Origin: Bacillus sp. UNC41MFS5
GTDB taxonomy: Bacteria; Bacillota; Bacilli; Bacillales_B; DSM-18226
NCBI RefSeq assembly: GCF_000686805.1
Contig: NZ_KK366017.1
Location: forward strand, 868,001-932,000
Reading direction: 5' to 3'
Length of the DNA stretch: 64,000 nucleotides
Positions 1 to 7,783 of this stretch are shown here, piece after piece. A program made the position numbers and the translations under genes. The notes under the pieces were generated by a model. That model ran no database searches, had not been told where the DNA came from, and worked only from the letters and a program-made list of their open reading frames with translations. Position 1 is the first letter of the stretch. Each line of letters opens with the position of its first letter.

Positions 1-51
1 ATTAAGTTTCTGGGATTAAATAAAGAGAGTTTTATTAAAGAATCGGAATAG
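1..51 (+). CDS. Amidohydrolase C-terminus (5' partial)
   Basis: The window opens inside a reading frame whose last residues are FLGLNKESFIKESE followed by TAG. The FLGLNK ending is typical of amidohydrolase-family proteins related to aminocarboxymuconate-semialdehyde decarboxylase. The same ending, in decayed form, closes the pseudogene at 736-1408, and both are followed by a look-alike hairpin. That is what identifies this scrap. The catalytic part lies outside the window, so the substrate cannot be judged. Confidence 0.55.
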   Translation: MKFLGLNKESFIKESE

Positions 52-61
52 GCCAAATAAA

Positions 62-93
62 AGAACATTCCATTTTGATAGGAATGTTCTTTT
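62..93 (+). terminator. Rho-independent terminator
   Basis: A 10-bp perfect stem, AGAACATTCC paired with GGAATGTTCT around a 9-nt loop, is followed by a short T run. It lies 11 bp after the amidohydrolase stop codon. Confidence 0.8.
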
Positions 94-268
94 ATCTTGA
101 CCTATAGGTTCTATAGATCAGGAAATATCTGTTATTTGTTCTGTTCTTACTTGAAACAATATGTATGAAGGTATTCGTAAGATAATAATTTAGTTAAATT
201 AAATGATGAGGAGATGAGTAATAATAAATATTAATATTAAATATAAAAATATCATTTTTGTATTTTTA

Positions 269-502
269 ATGGCTTTTAGTATGTCCTTTTTTATTTCATT
301 AATATTAATCTTAATAAATAGGGGTTATGATGGAACATTTTTACATGCATGGTTAAAAACTTGGTCACAGGCTTTTATTTGCGCTTTTTTTGGAGCTTAC
401 TTTTTTCCGAAAGTAATACAAAAAATAATGAAAAAGATTAATTTTGTAGAAAAACCATTAATAATTGAGAATGATATTTTAGTGAGAGAACAAAACGATT
501 AA
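269..502 (+). CDS. DUF2798-like small membrane protein, 5' end uncertain
   Basis: The 77-residue product has a hydrophobic first half, then a W..AF..AFFGAYFFPK segment like the second helix of DUF2798 proteins, then a lysine-rich tail. Two membrane helices are expected; the function is unknown. The ATG at 269 has no good ribosome site. A strong GAGGAG stands at 208-213 before an ATG at 214 that reads seven codons (MSNNKY and stop) in another frame. Removing one T near 232 would join the two into MSNNKYNIKYKNIIFVFLM, a normal-looking start for this family. The gene may therefore be frameshifted, or start at a rare codon. The family call is moderately sure. Confidence 0.5.
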   Translation: MAFSMSFFISLILILINRGYDGTFLHAWLKTWSQAFICAFFGAYFFPKVIQKIMKKINFVEKPLIIENDILVREQND

Positions 503-605
503 TAATAAAATTTAAAGCAAAGTACAGAGTTCAAAGTCATTATGGAAAAAGCATAACAAAGAAGATTGAAAACGAACTAACTCAAACAAATAATTTAAAT
601 GTTAA

Positions 606-635
606 GACCGTCGAGATATATCTGACGGTTTTTTG
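606..635 (+). terminator. Rho-independent terminator
   Basis: ACCGTC at 607-612 pairs with GACGGT at 624-629, followed by six T. It lies about 100 bp after the DUF2798-like gene and is the nearest stop signal for it. Confidence 0.65.
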
Positions 636-735
636 ATTTTTTATAAGTTTGTGTAACATTTAATAACCTTATGAATATAACTAAAATCTTGAATTGAGGC
701 GCAAAAACAAAGATTATTTCGATTAGAAATCCACT

Positions 736-1408
736 GAAACGGTACTATTGCAGGATGCCGATTTGGCAATTGCAGAAATGGAAAGAGTTATAAAAGAGCT
801 TGGGCTGATTGGTATTGAAATCAGTAGCAATGCAAACGGCAAAAGTCTTGATGATCCGGAGATTCCAAAGATTTTTAGAAGCATCGGCAAAAATGGATGT
901 TCCGATTTTAGTCCATCCTTGGGCGACAGTTGGCGAAGAGAGAATGCCTGAAGATAATATGTATTCAATCGGGATGCCTTCCGAGACAGCGCTTGCTTCA
1001 GGAAGTTTAATCTTCAGCGGCATTTTTAATAAGTATCCAGATATAAAAATCTGTTTTGCCCATGGTGGAGGAACCCTACCCTATTTATTACCAAGGATCG
1101 AACAAGCTTGGGAAGTATGGCCGCATATCCGTACAACGGACCAGCCGCCAAGCAATTATGCGAAGAAAATTTATTACGATATACTAGTCTATGACTAGCA
1201 CAACCTCAATTTATGATTGAAAAATTGGGGGCTGATCCCATCATCATGGGTACTGACTAGACATTTCTGCTGCGAAAAGCACCACCAGGAAATGTAGTCG
1301 AAATGTTAGAAAACGTGTTGGATGAGGAAAAGAAAAAATGCATGGAGAAAATGCTATAGAGTTTCTGGGGTTAAATAAAGCCACAGTGTTATTAAAGAAA
1401 CAGTATAG
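736..1408 (+). pseudogene. Decayed amidohydrolase (second copy)
   Basis: Conceptual translation in shifting frames gives an amidohydrolase-2 type protein. ADLAIAEMERVIKEL leads to PKIF, then a +1 shift near 883 leads to EASAKMDVPILVHPWA, a metal-binding CFAHGGGTLPYLLPR and YYDILVYD. A stop at 1196-1198 and another shift come before AQPQFMIEKLGADPIIMGTD, an in-frame TAG at 1258, and a frameshifted FLGLNK tail. The N-terminal part with the HxH metal motif is missing. Several stops and shifts make it non-functional. It resembles the gene ending at position 51, which points to an old tandem duplication with the DUF2798-like gene between the copies. Confidence 0.75.
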
Positions 1409-1414
1409 ATTTAT

Positions 1415-1456
1415 AACAAAGGACATTTCTGTTTAAATGGAATGTCCTTTGTTCTT
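1415..1456 (+). terminator. Terminator of the decayed amidohydrolase
   Basis: AACAAAGGACATT at 1415-1427 pairs with AATGTCCTTTGTT at 1441-1453. It is similar in place and core to the hairpin at 62-93. It also lies tail-to-tail with the LysR gene. Confidence 0.7.
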
Positions 1457-1479
1457 ACTAATCCATAGCTTATACCTAT

Positions 1480-2373
1480 TTAAATAGATTTTAAATTTTT
1501 TAAAATAGCTTCAAAAGTATGAAGAAACAGAAGAAGCCTTTCTAATTTTGGGGAATCCTTTTTATATATTCCAGCAACATTATAAGAGAGATCTTTAAAT
1601 TCAGCAAAAGGGACGGTATATAAATCTTTATTGTGTTTATTTGTGTGATTAGCTAAAATTAGTTCTGGTACGACACTAAAACCCCAGTTATTTTTAATCA
1701 TCGATATTACCATTTCGAATCCGCCAACTTCAATTCGTTTTAGATTTCTTACTCCGATTAATCTTTCATCAATTTTTCTCCATAAGGCTGTTTCCCTACG
1801 ATAGCAAATCATCGTTTGGTCAATAAGATCGTCTTTTAAAATTTCAGCTTTTCCAACTAATGGATGGTCTTTTCCAACAATAAAAACAAGTTTTTCATGA
1901 AAAATATATTCTGATTCTAGATTTGTAAATGGGATTACATCTCTTACAAGCCCTAAATCGATTGACCCATCTTTAATCATCTTAGAAACTTCTACAGAGT
2001 CCGCTGCTTCCACTAGTTCAAAAGAAAACTCACTTGTTCTGCGCAGATGTGATAAAACCTCTAAGACAATTGAAACTGAGATGGCAGGTGATAATCCAAT
2101 GGTAATTGTTGGGATTTTAATGCCTTCAATCACCTGTCTTGCTTCTTTTACATAGTTTAATATTTTACGAGCATATGGAAGCAGGGCAGTTCCTTCCTTA
2201 GTCAATAGGATTTTTTTTCCCTCTCGGTAAAATAATTTACAGTCCAGCTCATTTTCTAATTTTTGAATTCTTGCCGTTACCGCGGGCTGTGTTAAATTCA
2301 AGTGCTCTGCTGTACGCGAATAATTATTTAACTCAAAAACAGTAATAAAGGTTAAAAGTTGTTCATCATCCAT
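1480..2373 (-). CDS. LysR-family transcriptional regulator
   Basis: This 297-residue protein has an N-terminal winged helix-turn-helix (residues ~1-60, with NYSRTAEHLNLTQPAVTARI as the helix pair) and a periplasmic-binding-like effector domain from about residue 90. That is standard LysR length and layout. The start is supported by AAGGAAG seven bases upstream. Upstream is a 900-bp gene-poor scar, so there is no divergent partner; the target may be lost or distant. The effector is unknown. Confidence 0.9.
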   Translation of the reverse strand: MDDEQLLTFITVFELNNYSRTAEHLNLTQPAVTARIQKLENELDCKLFYREGKKILLTKEGTALLPYARKILNYVKEARQVIEGIKIPTITIGLSPAISVSIVLEVLSHLRRTSEFSFELVEAADSVEVSKMIKDGSIDLGLVRDVIPFTNLESEYIFHEKLVFIVGKDHPLVGKAEILKDDLIDQTMICYRRETALWRKIDERLIGVRNLKRIEVGGFEMVISMIKNNWGFSVVPELILANHTNKHNKDLYTVPFAEFKDLSYNVAGIYKKDSPKLERLLLFLHTFEAILKNLKSI

Positions 2374-3290
2374 AACATCACTTCCTTATTTAAAAAAATG
2401 AGCTCCTTTTATATTATGATATCAAAAAAAACATTCCGTGCGGCTGAATTAATGCGCTTTCATTTTTATGTAAAAATTACAACTAACCAATAATTTAAAC
2501 TAATTATAGATTTTAATGATGTTAAATTCTAATCAATAAAATCTTCTTTTTACGGCTAAAATCCAAAATATTTTTTATAATACCGGAGCTTCAATAAGTT
2601 GAGTAGACGTTTCCATAGAATAAATATTTTTCCAAAAGTTCCAACAATAGCAATGAATAATCGACAACAATAAATAGTTATAGATGTTTTTTTAATAGTC
2701 GAAGTAGTGCAAAGCACCAAACAATTGTCTTTTTATGTCGTATATTGATTGATTGTTACTTGCCGCCACTGTTATAGAAAATCGCGAACAGGTATTGTCC
2801 GGTTGGGAGTAATTTTACCGAATAATACCTGGGTAGCATCCTTATAAAAAATTTGTGAATCAGATCTTGGTATTGTGATAGGAACAAATCTTGAAGTATA
2901 CCCGGCACCGTCTATATTAATGCAGAGATCGAGGGAAAGCATATCTTTGACCTGATTGAATATTAAAGGTAAATCGGAAGAAATGTTGAGACAAGTGAAT
3001 AAAATTATACTATAATATTAAATTTGCCTATCAATAAAATTTACTATTTTTGCAAGAAGCGCAGTCTGAAATCAACGGTGTTTTTTAATTTAATAACTTT
3101 TTGGTGTTTTTCCAATGGGATATTTTCCCTTCAAAGGGTAAAAGGTATGATAAATAAAACTAATGGATTTGACATATATACTAGTGATTTAAATAGAAAA
3201 ATACTTGTGATTATATCTTTATAAAACTCATCTGAGTTTGATCTTGAGAGGATTCTCCTGATTTCATAAACATCAATTAATTTGCAATTA
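2374..3290. other. Gene-poor AT-rich scar with a possible Sir2 scrap
   Basis: No intact gene is visible. Reading 2788-2954 on the plus strand gives a degraded string containing CESDLGIVIGTNLEVYPAP. This resembles the NAD-binding segment of Sir2 deacetylases, where LVIGTSLxVYPA is typical. One stop interrupts it, and the flanking zinc-binding part is not recognisable. The rest is AT-rich with no supported coding. The Sir2 match is suggestive only. Confidence 0.35.
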
Positions 3291-3365
3291 AGGCGTCCAG
3301 TCTTCAAAACTGCTTGAGACCTGCGTGCCAGGTCTGGTGGGTTCGATTCCCACGCAGTCCCGCCA
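3291..3365 (+). tRNA. 5'-truncated tRNA-Sec (anticodon TCA)
   Basis: What is present is the 3' three quarters of a selenocysteine tRNA. The anticodon stem CAGT/ACTG (3298-3312) encloses the loop CTTCAAA, with anticodon TCA at 3304-3306. A long variable arm pairs AGACCTG with CAGGTCT (3317-3335). The T-arm pairs GTGGG with CCCAC around TTCGATT (3337-3353). The acceptor 3' strand GCAGTCCC, a G and an encoded CCA (3354-3365) follow. The matching 5' acceptor strand GGGACTGC and a full D-arm are absent upstream, where AT-rich unrelated DNA begins near 3290. Such 3' tRNA fragments are the usual mark left by an element integrated into a tRNA gene. The fragment cannot make a working tRNA. Confidence 0.75.
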
Positions 3366-3560
3366 ATGATTTTACTCCCGAAAGGGTTTGACGATGATTG
3401 ACTCGGTGATTTTGCCCTTGATTGAACCGTTAACTTACACAGTTTCCGCCCAGTCTCGACGCAAGACTGTGAAAGACTGTCGGTTAAGACTTTTTTAATA
3501 GTTGCTTAAAACTGTTCGTCCTCTTACGCTATTAATTTTGCGGAAGGGGATTTTTTATTT

Positions 3561-3793
3561 ATGATGCGGAAAGGTCTACAACGAAGAGTTAAGCGTGCTG
3601 TACCGGTTAAAGTTACGATAACTATTACGGAAATGTTTGAGGAGTTTATGCTCGTAAAGAAGGGCGAAGGACTAGCGAAACGGACGATTCAAGAGCACTA
3701 TAATAAATTCGGATTTTTTAAGACGTATATCGGAAAGAGCTATCTGCGGAGGAAATGACTACCGAATTATTCGTCGGATGGATTACGCGATAA
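3561..3793 (+). pseudogene. Truncated tyrosine integrase (N-terminal fragment)
   Basis: The frame from 3561 gives 65 residues with TITEMFEEFMLVKKGEGLAKRTIQEHY, the SAM-like core-binding domain that opens phage-type tyrosine recombinases. At about 3748 the frame shifts; the continuation SAEEMTTELFVGWITR is read in the +1 frame and stops at 3791-3793. Full integrases are 300-400 residues, so the catalytic domain (R-H-R-Y) is absent. A start with GGAAGGGG upstream is retained. It lies 196 bp after the tRNA-Sec fragment, the classical place for the integrase of a tRNA-targeting element. Confidence 0.75.
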
Positions 3794-3797
3794 CCTT

Positions 3798-3829
3798 TGC
3801 GTCACCTTAACGGGTGGCGTTTTTTATTA
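3798..3829 (+). terminator. Terminator after integrase remnant
   Basis: CGTCACC and GGGTGGCG pair (one G-T pair) around TTAAC and are followed by six T. Confidence 0.65.
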
Positions 3830-3876
3830 ACAATATTTAAGTTTAAGGAATATGATAAAAGGGGAGGTGAAGACGG

Positions 3877-4041
3877 ATGTCCAATTTTTTGCAAGGTTCT
3901 TATGTAACAGTTCATTTTAATGACGGGACAGTAATAGAATTAAAATTTATTTCCTTACATGATACTTATTTTATGGCAATTAATAGCTTTGGACATACGA
4001 TTTTAGTTCCTTTTTCTAATGTTAAGTACATAGAAAGTTAA
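3877..4041 (+). CDS. Small protein of unknown function (54 aa)
   Basis: ATG 3877 follows a strong GGGGAGGTG site. The product is MSNFLQGSYVTVHFNDGT... ending NVKYIES. Alternating hydrophobic residues predict short beta strands, as in small SH3- or Sm-like barrels, but no family is recognised. It has its own terminator at 4050-4078 and sits between the integrase remnant and a divergent zinc-ribbon gene. The good ribosome site and compact frame make it probably real. Confidence 0.6.
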   Translation: MSNFLQGSYVTVHFNDGTVIELKFISLHDTYFMAINSFGHTILVPFSNVKYIES

Positions 4042-4049
4042 TATTTTTT

Positions 4050-4078
4050 AACGCGCTCTAATGAAAAGAGGCGTTTTT
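4050..4078 (+). terminator. Rho-independent terminator
   Basis: ACGC.CTCT pairs with AGAG.GCGT around AATGAAA, with one bulged G, followed by five T. It lies just after the 54-residue ORF. Confidence 0.6.
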
Positions 4079-4143
4079 ATTTGTACAAAAATTAAAGAAA
4101 GCCCTATGTTCAAGGGCCCAATTGGCGTGTAAAGTATCGATAA

Positions 4144-4317
4144 TTAATTCTTAGTGTTTTCCTCAATTTTATGAATATACACGACACCGCTCGTTACAAC
4201 TGAACCATTTGTTTCACCGCAATGGGGACAATTTATATACTCACGCTCTTTGCCTCCAGGGACATTCATTTCCGTAACTTGGAAATAAAACTCTTTTTCA
4301 CATTTTTTGCAGTTCAA
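4144..4317 (-). CDS. Small zinc-ribbon protein (57 aa)
   Basis: TTG-started frame giving MNCKKCEKEFYFQVTEM..., then a second knuckle CPHCGE. Two CxxC pairs 24 residues apart form a rubredoxin-like zinc ribbon. The tail is polar. GGAGGG stands about 10 bases upstream, and a second TTG just upstream is an alternative start. A near-perfect CcpA cre-like site (4374-4389) lies in its promoter region. Function is unknown; such proteins are often nucleic-acid or protein adaptors. Confidence 0.6.
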   Translation of the reverse strand: MNCKKCEKEFYFQVTEMNVPGGKEREYINCPHCGETNGSVVTSGVVYIHKIEENTKN

Positions 4318-4373
4318 CAAAAGACATCCCTCCGTGTACTTTTATTAGTAACTCAATGTATATATTCGCTAAG

Positions 4374-4389
4374 TTGTAAGCGTTTTCCT
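4374..4389. promoter_or_regulatory. CcpA cre-like site
   Basis: TTGTAAGCGTTTTCCT matches the cre consensus WTGNAARCGNWWWCAW at all but one defined position. It stands 57 bp upstream of the small zinc-ribbon gene on the minus strand. Confidence 0.5.
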
Positions 4390-4829
4390 TTTTAATATTA
4401 TTTATTTGACGGAATTATAGAGGAAATTATGAATATACCTACCAGGGGTATATCGTAGAAGAAACTCGGTATTTCGGAAAATGTGCGAGTAATGGTGCGT
4501 AATGTGGAAGAAATAACGCTGGGTGCTATTGATTTTGACTACCGTCATTATCTTGCATCTGCTGTTTTAACTCTAAGTATAATAAAAAAGCTAATAAAAT
4601 GAGAGGAATAGAAAACAAAGAGATGACAAACCAACCTGTGTTTATAAAATGAGTGTATATCCAAGAAGAATACATGCGGAGCACCTCCTAATTCTAGAGT
4701 GTCCGAAATGTATCCAATTAATCATCAGTGCGGAGCCACCATCGGAGACGCCTTGTCGAAACCGAGGGGGGTCTGTCGATAAGACGGGTTTTCGGTTTAA
4801 AAATATAAAAAATAAATATATAGGATACA

Positions 4830-4868
4830 AAGAAGCACGAACGAAAATGTTCATCGTGCTTCTTTTGT
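4830..4868. terminator. Strong hairpin terminator
   Basis: AAGAAGCACGA pairs with TCGTGCTTCTT, with an inner GAAC/GTTC extension and a 2-nt bulge, followed by TTTT. The A-rich left flank means it could work in both directions, including for the antiporter gene on the minus strand. Confidence 0.65.
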
Positions 4869-4969
4869 CTCAATTACTTTGTAACATTGGTTCTCTGTAT
4901 TGTAAGTGGTATTTTAATCATTGTATTGTTATCGGTTTTTTCCAGTAAATCCAATATTAAAAGTTTCAT

Positions 4970-7033
4970 TTAGTCATCATAATCTTTTTTAAAGAGTAAT
5001 TCTTTTGGGATCTCAGTACCCCGTGAACCACGAATGTCTGTTTCCTTCATTTCGGTTGGGTAGAACACGATGAAGTTTTCAAGATTCATTGAAGCTATTT
5101 TTTTTGGTAAAGCCTCTAGTTCTGGGTGCCATGCTACGGTCCCTCTTCTGGCACTTAATACAATCACAAGATCATTTGATTTAACATTATTTAAATTTCC
5201 TTCATATAAGGAATTCCAGCTATCGATTGATTGGAACTCGATATTTAAATTAGGGTGTACTTGCTGAGATGTCTTTTCATACATTTCTAAATCATCACGA
5301 ATGACAAGACCCTTCATTGTAGCACTGAGCTGTGAGGCAATGCTCTTAATAATGGATATAGAATCGCCAAAACCCGGTTTATGCACGATGTTATTTGGCA
5401 ACATAATAATTACCCGTTCCATCGTATTTAACGGTTGCTTGATATGGGTTATAAGTGAGCGTTGATACGTATGTTCAAGGAAATTATCAATTACTTTCCC
5501 GAAGATTCTTCGGCCCCCTTCGCTTGCGCCATCCCACCCCACAATAATCGTTGTGCTTCGTTCTTCCGTAGCAGCGCGTTCTATCCCTCTTCCAATATTA
5601 TAATCCACTCGTGTCAACAGCTTAACAGAAACATCTGCCCCTGAGGCATACATGACGGAGTGCCCAAGCATTCTTTCTGCTTGAGCTATTTCATTGATTG
5701 CTTGTTTTAAATCCTCCTGAACGACTGATAATGGGTAAAGCGGCTCATCTGTCTTTATTGCCCTTTTTACGACAAATCCTAAATCCAATAGGGATTCCAT
5801 TGTATGTGGATTAGCCATCGGGATTAATATACGTTCAGGAAGTGTTTCATCCATTACCGTTTCCTCTTGTGCAATGGCTAATTTTCTACCATATTTTTCA
5901 CAGAAGTATGGGCCCATGATACAAGTAACTAAAATAATAATTATTACAGCATTTATTATTTGCTGGTCAAATAAACCAAGGCGATATCCAACAAGTGTTA
6001 TGGCTAATGTTGCTGCAGCATGTGTTGTAGAAAGTCCAAACATTACCTTCCTTTCCGCTTTGGAATAGCCATATACTTTACCTGTTGTCCAACTGGCAAA
6101 CAGTTTACTGCCTATCGCTACAATTGGGATTAACATGGTTAGTAGTATCGCATCGGAGCTGGCTACAAGAACACGAAAATCCATTAACATACCCACGGAT
6201 AACAAGAAGAATGGAATAAACAATGCATTTGCCGTAAATCTGATTCTGTTCATTAATGGACCATGATCATAAATGTATCGATTCAGGGCTAGACCGGCCA
6301 AGAATGCTCCAATAATTGGTTCCAAGCCCACAAATAATGATATGGCCCCGGCGACGAATAAAATCGCCAAGACAAAATTAAATTCTATAGTTCCTTCATT
6401 GTTGGAGCGTTTAAAGAACCACTTTGTCAGGTAAGGGGTGAAAATTAGAACAACTACAGCAAAGAGCGTTGTGGCAATAATCAAGTACATCCAAAATCCA
6501 AGTGTTAAATTACCTTCAACAGCCCCTGTTATTACAGCGAGAAAAATCATAGCTAGACTATCTGTTAATAATGTACCGCCAACCACTGTTGTAACAGCTT
6601 TGTTTTTCGCAATACCAAGCCGGCTTATGGCGGGGTACCCTAGAGGCGTATGGGAGGAAAAAATGGTACCAAATAAAATGGCCGATAGTAAACTGAGATT
6701 AAGCCATAAACCTATTATTACTCCAAGAATTAAAGGGATTGAAAACGTGAGTAAGCCAAATAAAATACTGCGATTTCTGTACCTTTTGAAACCATCTAGA
6801 TCCAGCTCCAGTCCTGCAATAAACATGATAAACAATAATCCGACGGTTCCAAGCAATTCGATTGTTGAATCACGTGCCAATATTTCTAGCCCGTTTGGTC
6901 CGATAATAATTCCCGCTATAATAGGACCGATAATAGCCGGTACTTTTAATTTTCCCATTAGTATAGGGAACAGCAAAAATATTAACACAGCTAAACCAAA
7001 TATAAGAACTGGCTCCTTCAGTGGTATATGCAT
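4970..7033 (-). CDS. Kef/CPA2-type cation:proton antiporter with C-terminal USP-like domain
   Basis: This 687-residue membrane protein opens with a 12-13 helix Na+/H+ exchanger domain (residues ~1-385). It contains GPIIAGIIIGPNGLEIL, LLFIMFIAGLELDLDG and the core GTLLTDSLAM, typical of CPA2/Kef carriers. From about residue 400 a soluble half with ILIPMANPHTMESLLDLG and TTIIVGWDGASEGG resembles universal-stress domains. Such carriers exchange K+ or Na+ for protons. There is no TrkA-N (KTN) nucleotide domain, so gating differs from KefB/C. AAGGGGGAA precedes the ATG. It is monocistronic. Confidence 0.88.
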   Translation of the reverse strand: MHIPLKEPVLIFGLAVLIFLLFPILMGKLKVPAIIGPIIAGIIIGPNGLEILARDSTIELLGTVGLLFIMFIAGLELDLDGFKRYRNRSILFGLLTFSIPLILGVIIGLWLNLSLLSAILFGTIFSSHTPLGYPAISRLGIAKNKAVTTVVGGTLLTDSLAMIFLAVITGAVEGNLTLGFWMYLIIATTLFAVVVLIFTPYLTKWFFKRSNNEGTIEFNFVLAILFVAGAISLFVGLEPIIGAFLAGLALNRYIYDHGPLMNRIRFTANALFIPFFLLSVGMLMDFRVLVASSDAILLTMLIPIVAIGSKLFASWTTGKVYGYSKAERKVMFGLSTTHAAATLAITLVGYRLGLFDQQIINAVIIIILVTCIMGPYFCEKYGRKLAIAQEETVMDETLPERILIPMANPHTMESLLDLGFVVKRAIKTDEPLYPLSVVQEDLKQAINEIAQAERMLGHSVMYASGADVSVKLLTRVDYNIGRGIERAATEERSTTIIVGWDGASEGGRRIFGKVIDNFLEHTYQRSLITHIKQPLNTMERVIIMLPNNIVHKPGFGDSISIIKSIASQLSATMKGLVIRDDLEMYEKTSQQVHPNLNIEFQSIDSWNSLYEGNLNNVKSNDLVIVLSARRGTVAWHPELEALPKKIASMNLENFIVFYPTEMKETDIRGSRGTEIPKELLFKKDYDD

Positions 7034-7120
7034 AAGAATTCCCCCTTACTTTTGTCAAACATCAACTGTTTTTATCGGATAATTTAAACCTATTAGAAAA
7101 CCACTTTTATAATTCGTGAA

Positions 7121-7149
7121 ATTAAAAAGAGGGCAGGTGGGCCCTGCCA
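7121..7149 (-). terminator. Terminator of the small 51-aa gene (minus strand)
   Basis: Read on the minus strand, GGCAGG and CCTGCC pair around a 5-nt loop and are followed by CTCTTTTT. It starts right at the stop codon of the gene at 7150-7305. Confidence 0.65.
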
Positions 7150-7305
7150 TTAATTTTTATCTTCTCGCTTCGTGACTACTGTTTCATTACCACACCTTTT
7201 ACATCTAAACCAAGTCGCGATATATCCCCATCCATCAGGTCTCTGATTTATTTCTTCATACACGTGACCTTTAAATTTACAAATGATATTCGCTAATATA
7301 CTCAT
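7150..7305 (-). CDS. Small zinc-binding-like protein (51 aa)
   Basis: MSILANIICKFKGHVYEEINQR... ends RCKRCGNETVVTKREDKN. The spaced Cys/His residues (ICKFKGH and CKRCGN) suggest one zinc site. AAGGAGGTTTATAT before the ATG is an excellent ribosome site, and a terminator follows at once. It resembles small phage- or Bacillus-type ribbon proteins; function is unknown. Confidence 0.65.
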   Translation of the reverse strand: MSILANIICKFKGHVYEEINQRPDGWGYIATWFRCKRCGNETVVTKREDKN

Positions 7306-7498
7306 ATATAAACCTCCTTCAAAGAAAAGTTGGTTTTTTATTTATTACATCTTTATGTTCAGATGCTTGTACTCGTTGTTTTAAGATTTCACTACAATCA
7401 TTACAATGAAGTAATGATCTGCATGGTCCTATTTTCTTCTAATACACTCATAACTAGTTGATTTTTGTTTTATACATTGAAAAGTATTGATGAAAGAA

Positions 7499-7541
7499 AA
7501 AGGTATTGATTCATTGTTGTTATCAATGAATCAATACCTTT
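7499..7541. terminator. 18-bp perfect hairpin, bidirectional terminator
   Basis: AAAGGTATTGATTCATTG pairs perfectly with CAATGAATCAATACCTTT around TTGTTAT. It is flanked by A-rich and T-rich tracts, so it can end transcripts from either side and insulate the catabolic region. Confidence 0.7.
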
Positions 7542-7644
7542 TTTGTTTCGTATATAAAACTATTTTTCTTTATAAAAACTAATTATCTGAATATTATTGA
7601 CTATTAATAAAATAAAATATATTATTATTAATAATAGTAACACT

Positions 7645-7660
7645 GTTTTATATATAAAAC
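7645..7660. promoter_or_regulatory. Candidate IclR operator (copy 1)
   Basis: GTTTTATATATAAAAC is a perfect palindrome, extended to 22 bp by ACT/AGT on the flanks. The same 16-mer occurs at 13659-13674 before the catabolic operon. A weaker form, GTTTCGTATATAAAAC, is at 7545-7560. IclR is the obvious local candidate to bind it; that is inference. Confidence 0.55.
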
Positions 7661-7738
7661 AGTGGTTTACTCTATTAATTATTAAAGGGGAGTTGATGGT
7701 GTTTAATAGTGTGAGTGATATTATTTTTATCGCAAATA

Positions 7739-7754
7739 ATGAAAGCGTATTCGT
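7739..7754. promoter_or_regulatory. CcpA cre-like site (MFS gene 1)
   Basis: ATGAAAGCGTATTCGT matches the cre consensus except at one position. It stands 30 bp before the start codon at 7784, a place where CcpA usually blocks elongation. Confidence 0.5.
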
Positions 7755-7783
7755 GTAGGACTAAATTGAAGGGGGATAATAAC

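Larger units (their letters stand above)
4330..4969. other. Intergenic region with cre-like site, no convincing gene
   Basis: Apart from the cre-like site and the hairpin at 4830-4868, this 640-bp stretch shows only weak frames. One, 4649-4948, contains CPKC and could be a degraded zinc ribbon, but it lacks a ribosome site and runs through the hairpin. A short open frame ends near 4601, with no start signal. Confidence 0.5.
7306..7783. other. Regulatory region upstream of the first MFS gene
   Basis: The 478-bp gap holds an 18-bp perfect hairpin (7499-7541), a degenerate and a perfect copy of the IclR-candidate palindrome (7545-7560, 7645-7660), and a cre-like site (7739-7754). No coding sequence is convincing. 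Confidence 0.7.

Noticed and set aside
3024..3224. 66-codon frame in the gene-poor scar
   Set aside because: AT-driven composition, no ribosome site and no recognisable features.
4649..4948. 99-codon frame with a CPKC motif
   Set aside because: No ribosome site, runs through the hairpin at 4830-4868, and only one half of a possible zinc ribbon; not supported as a gene.
6438..7082. 214-codon plus-strand frame
   Set aside because: It is the antisense of the antiporter's conserved membrane domain, a shadow with no start signal.
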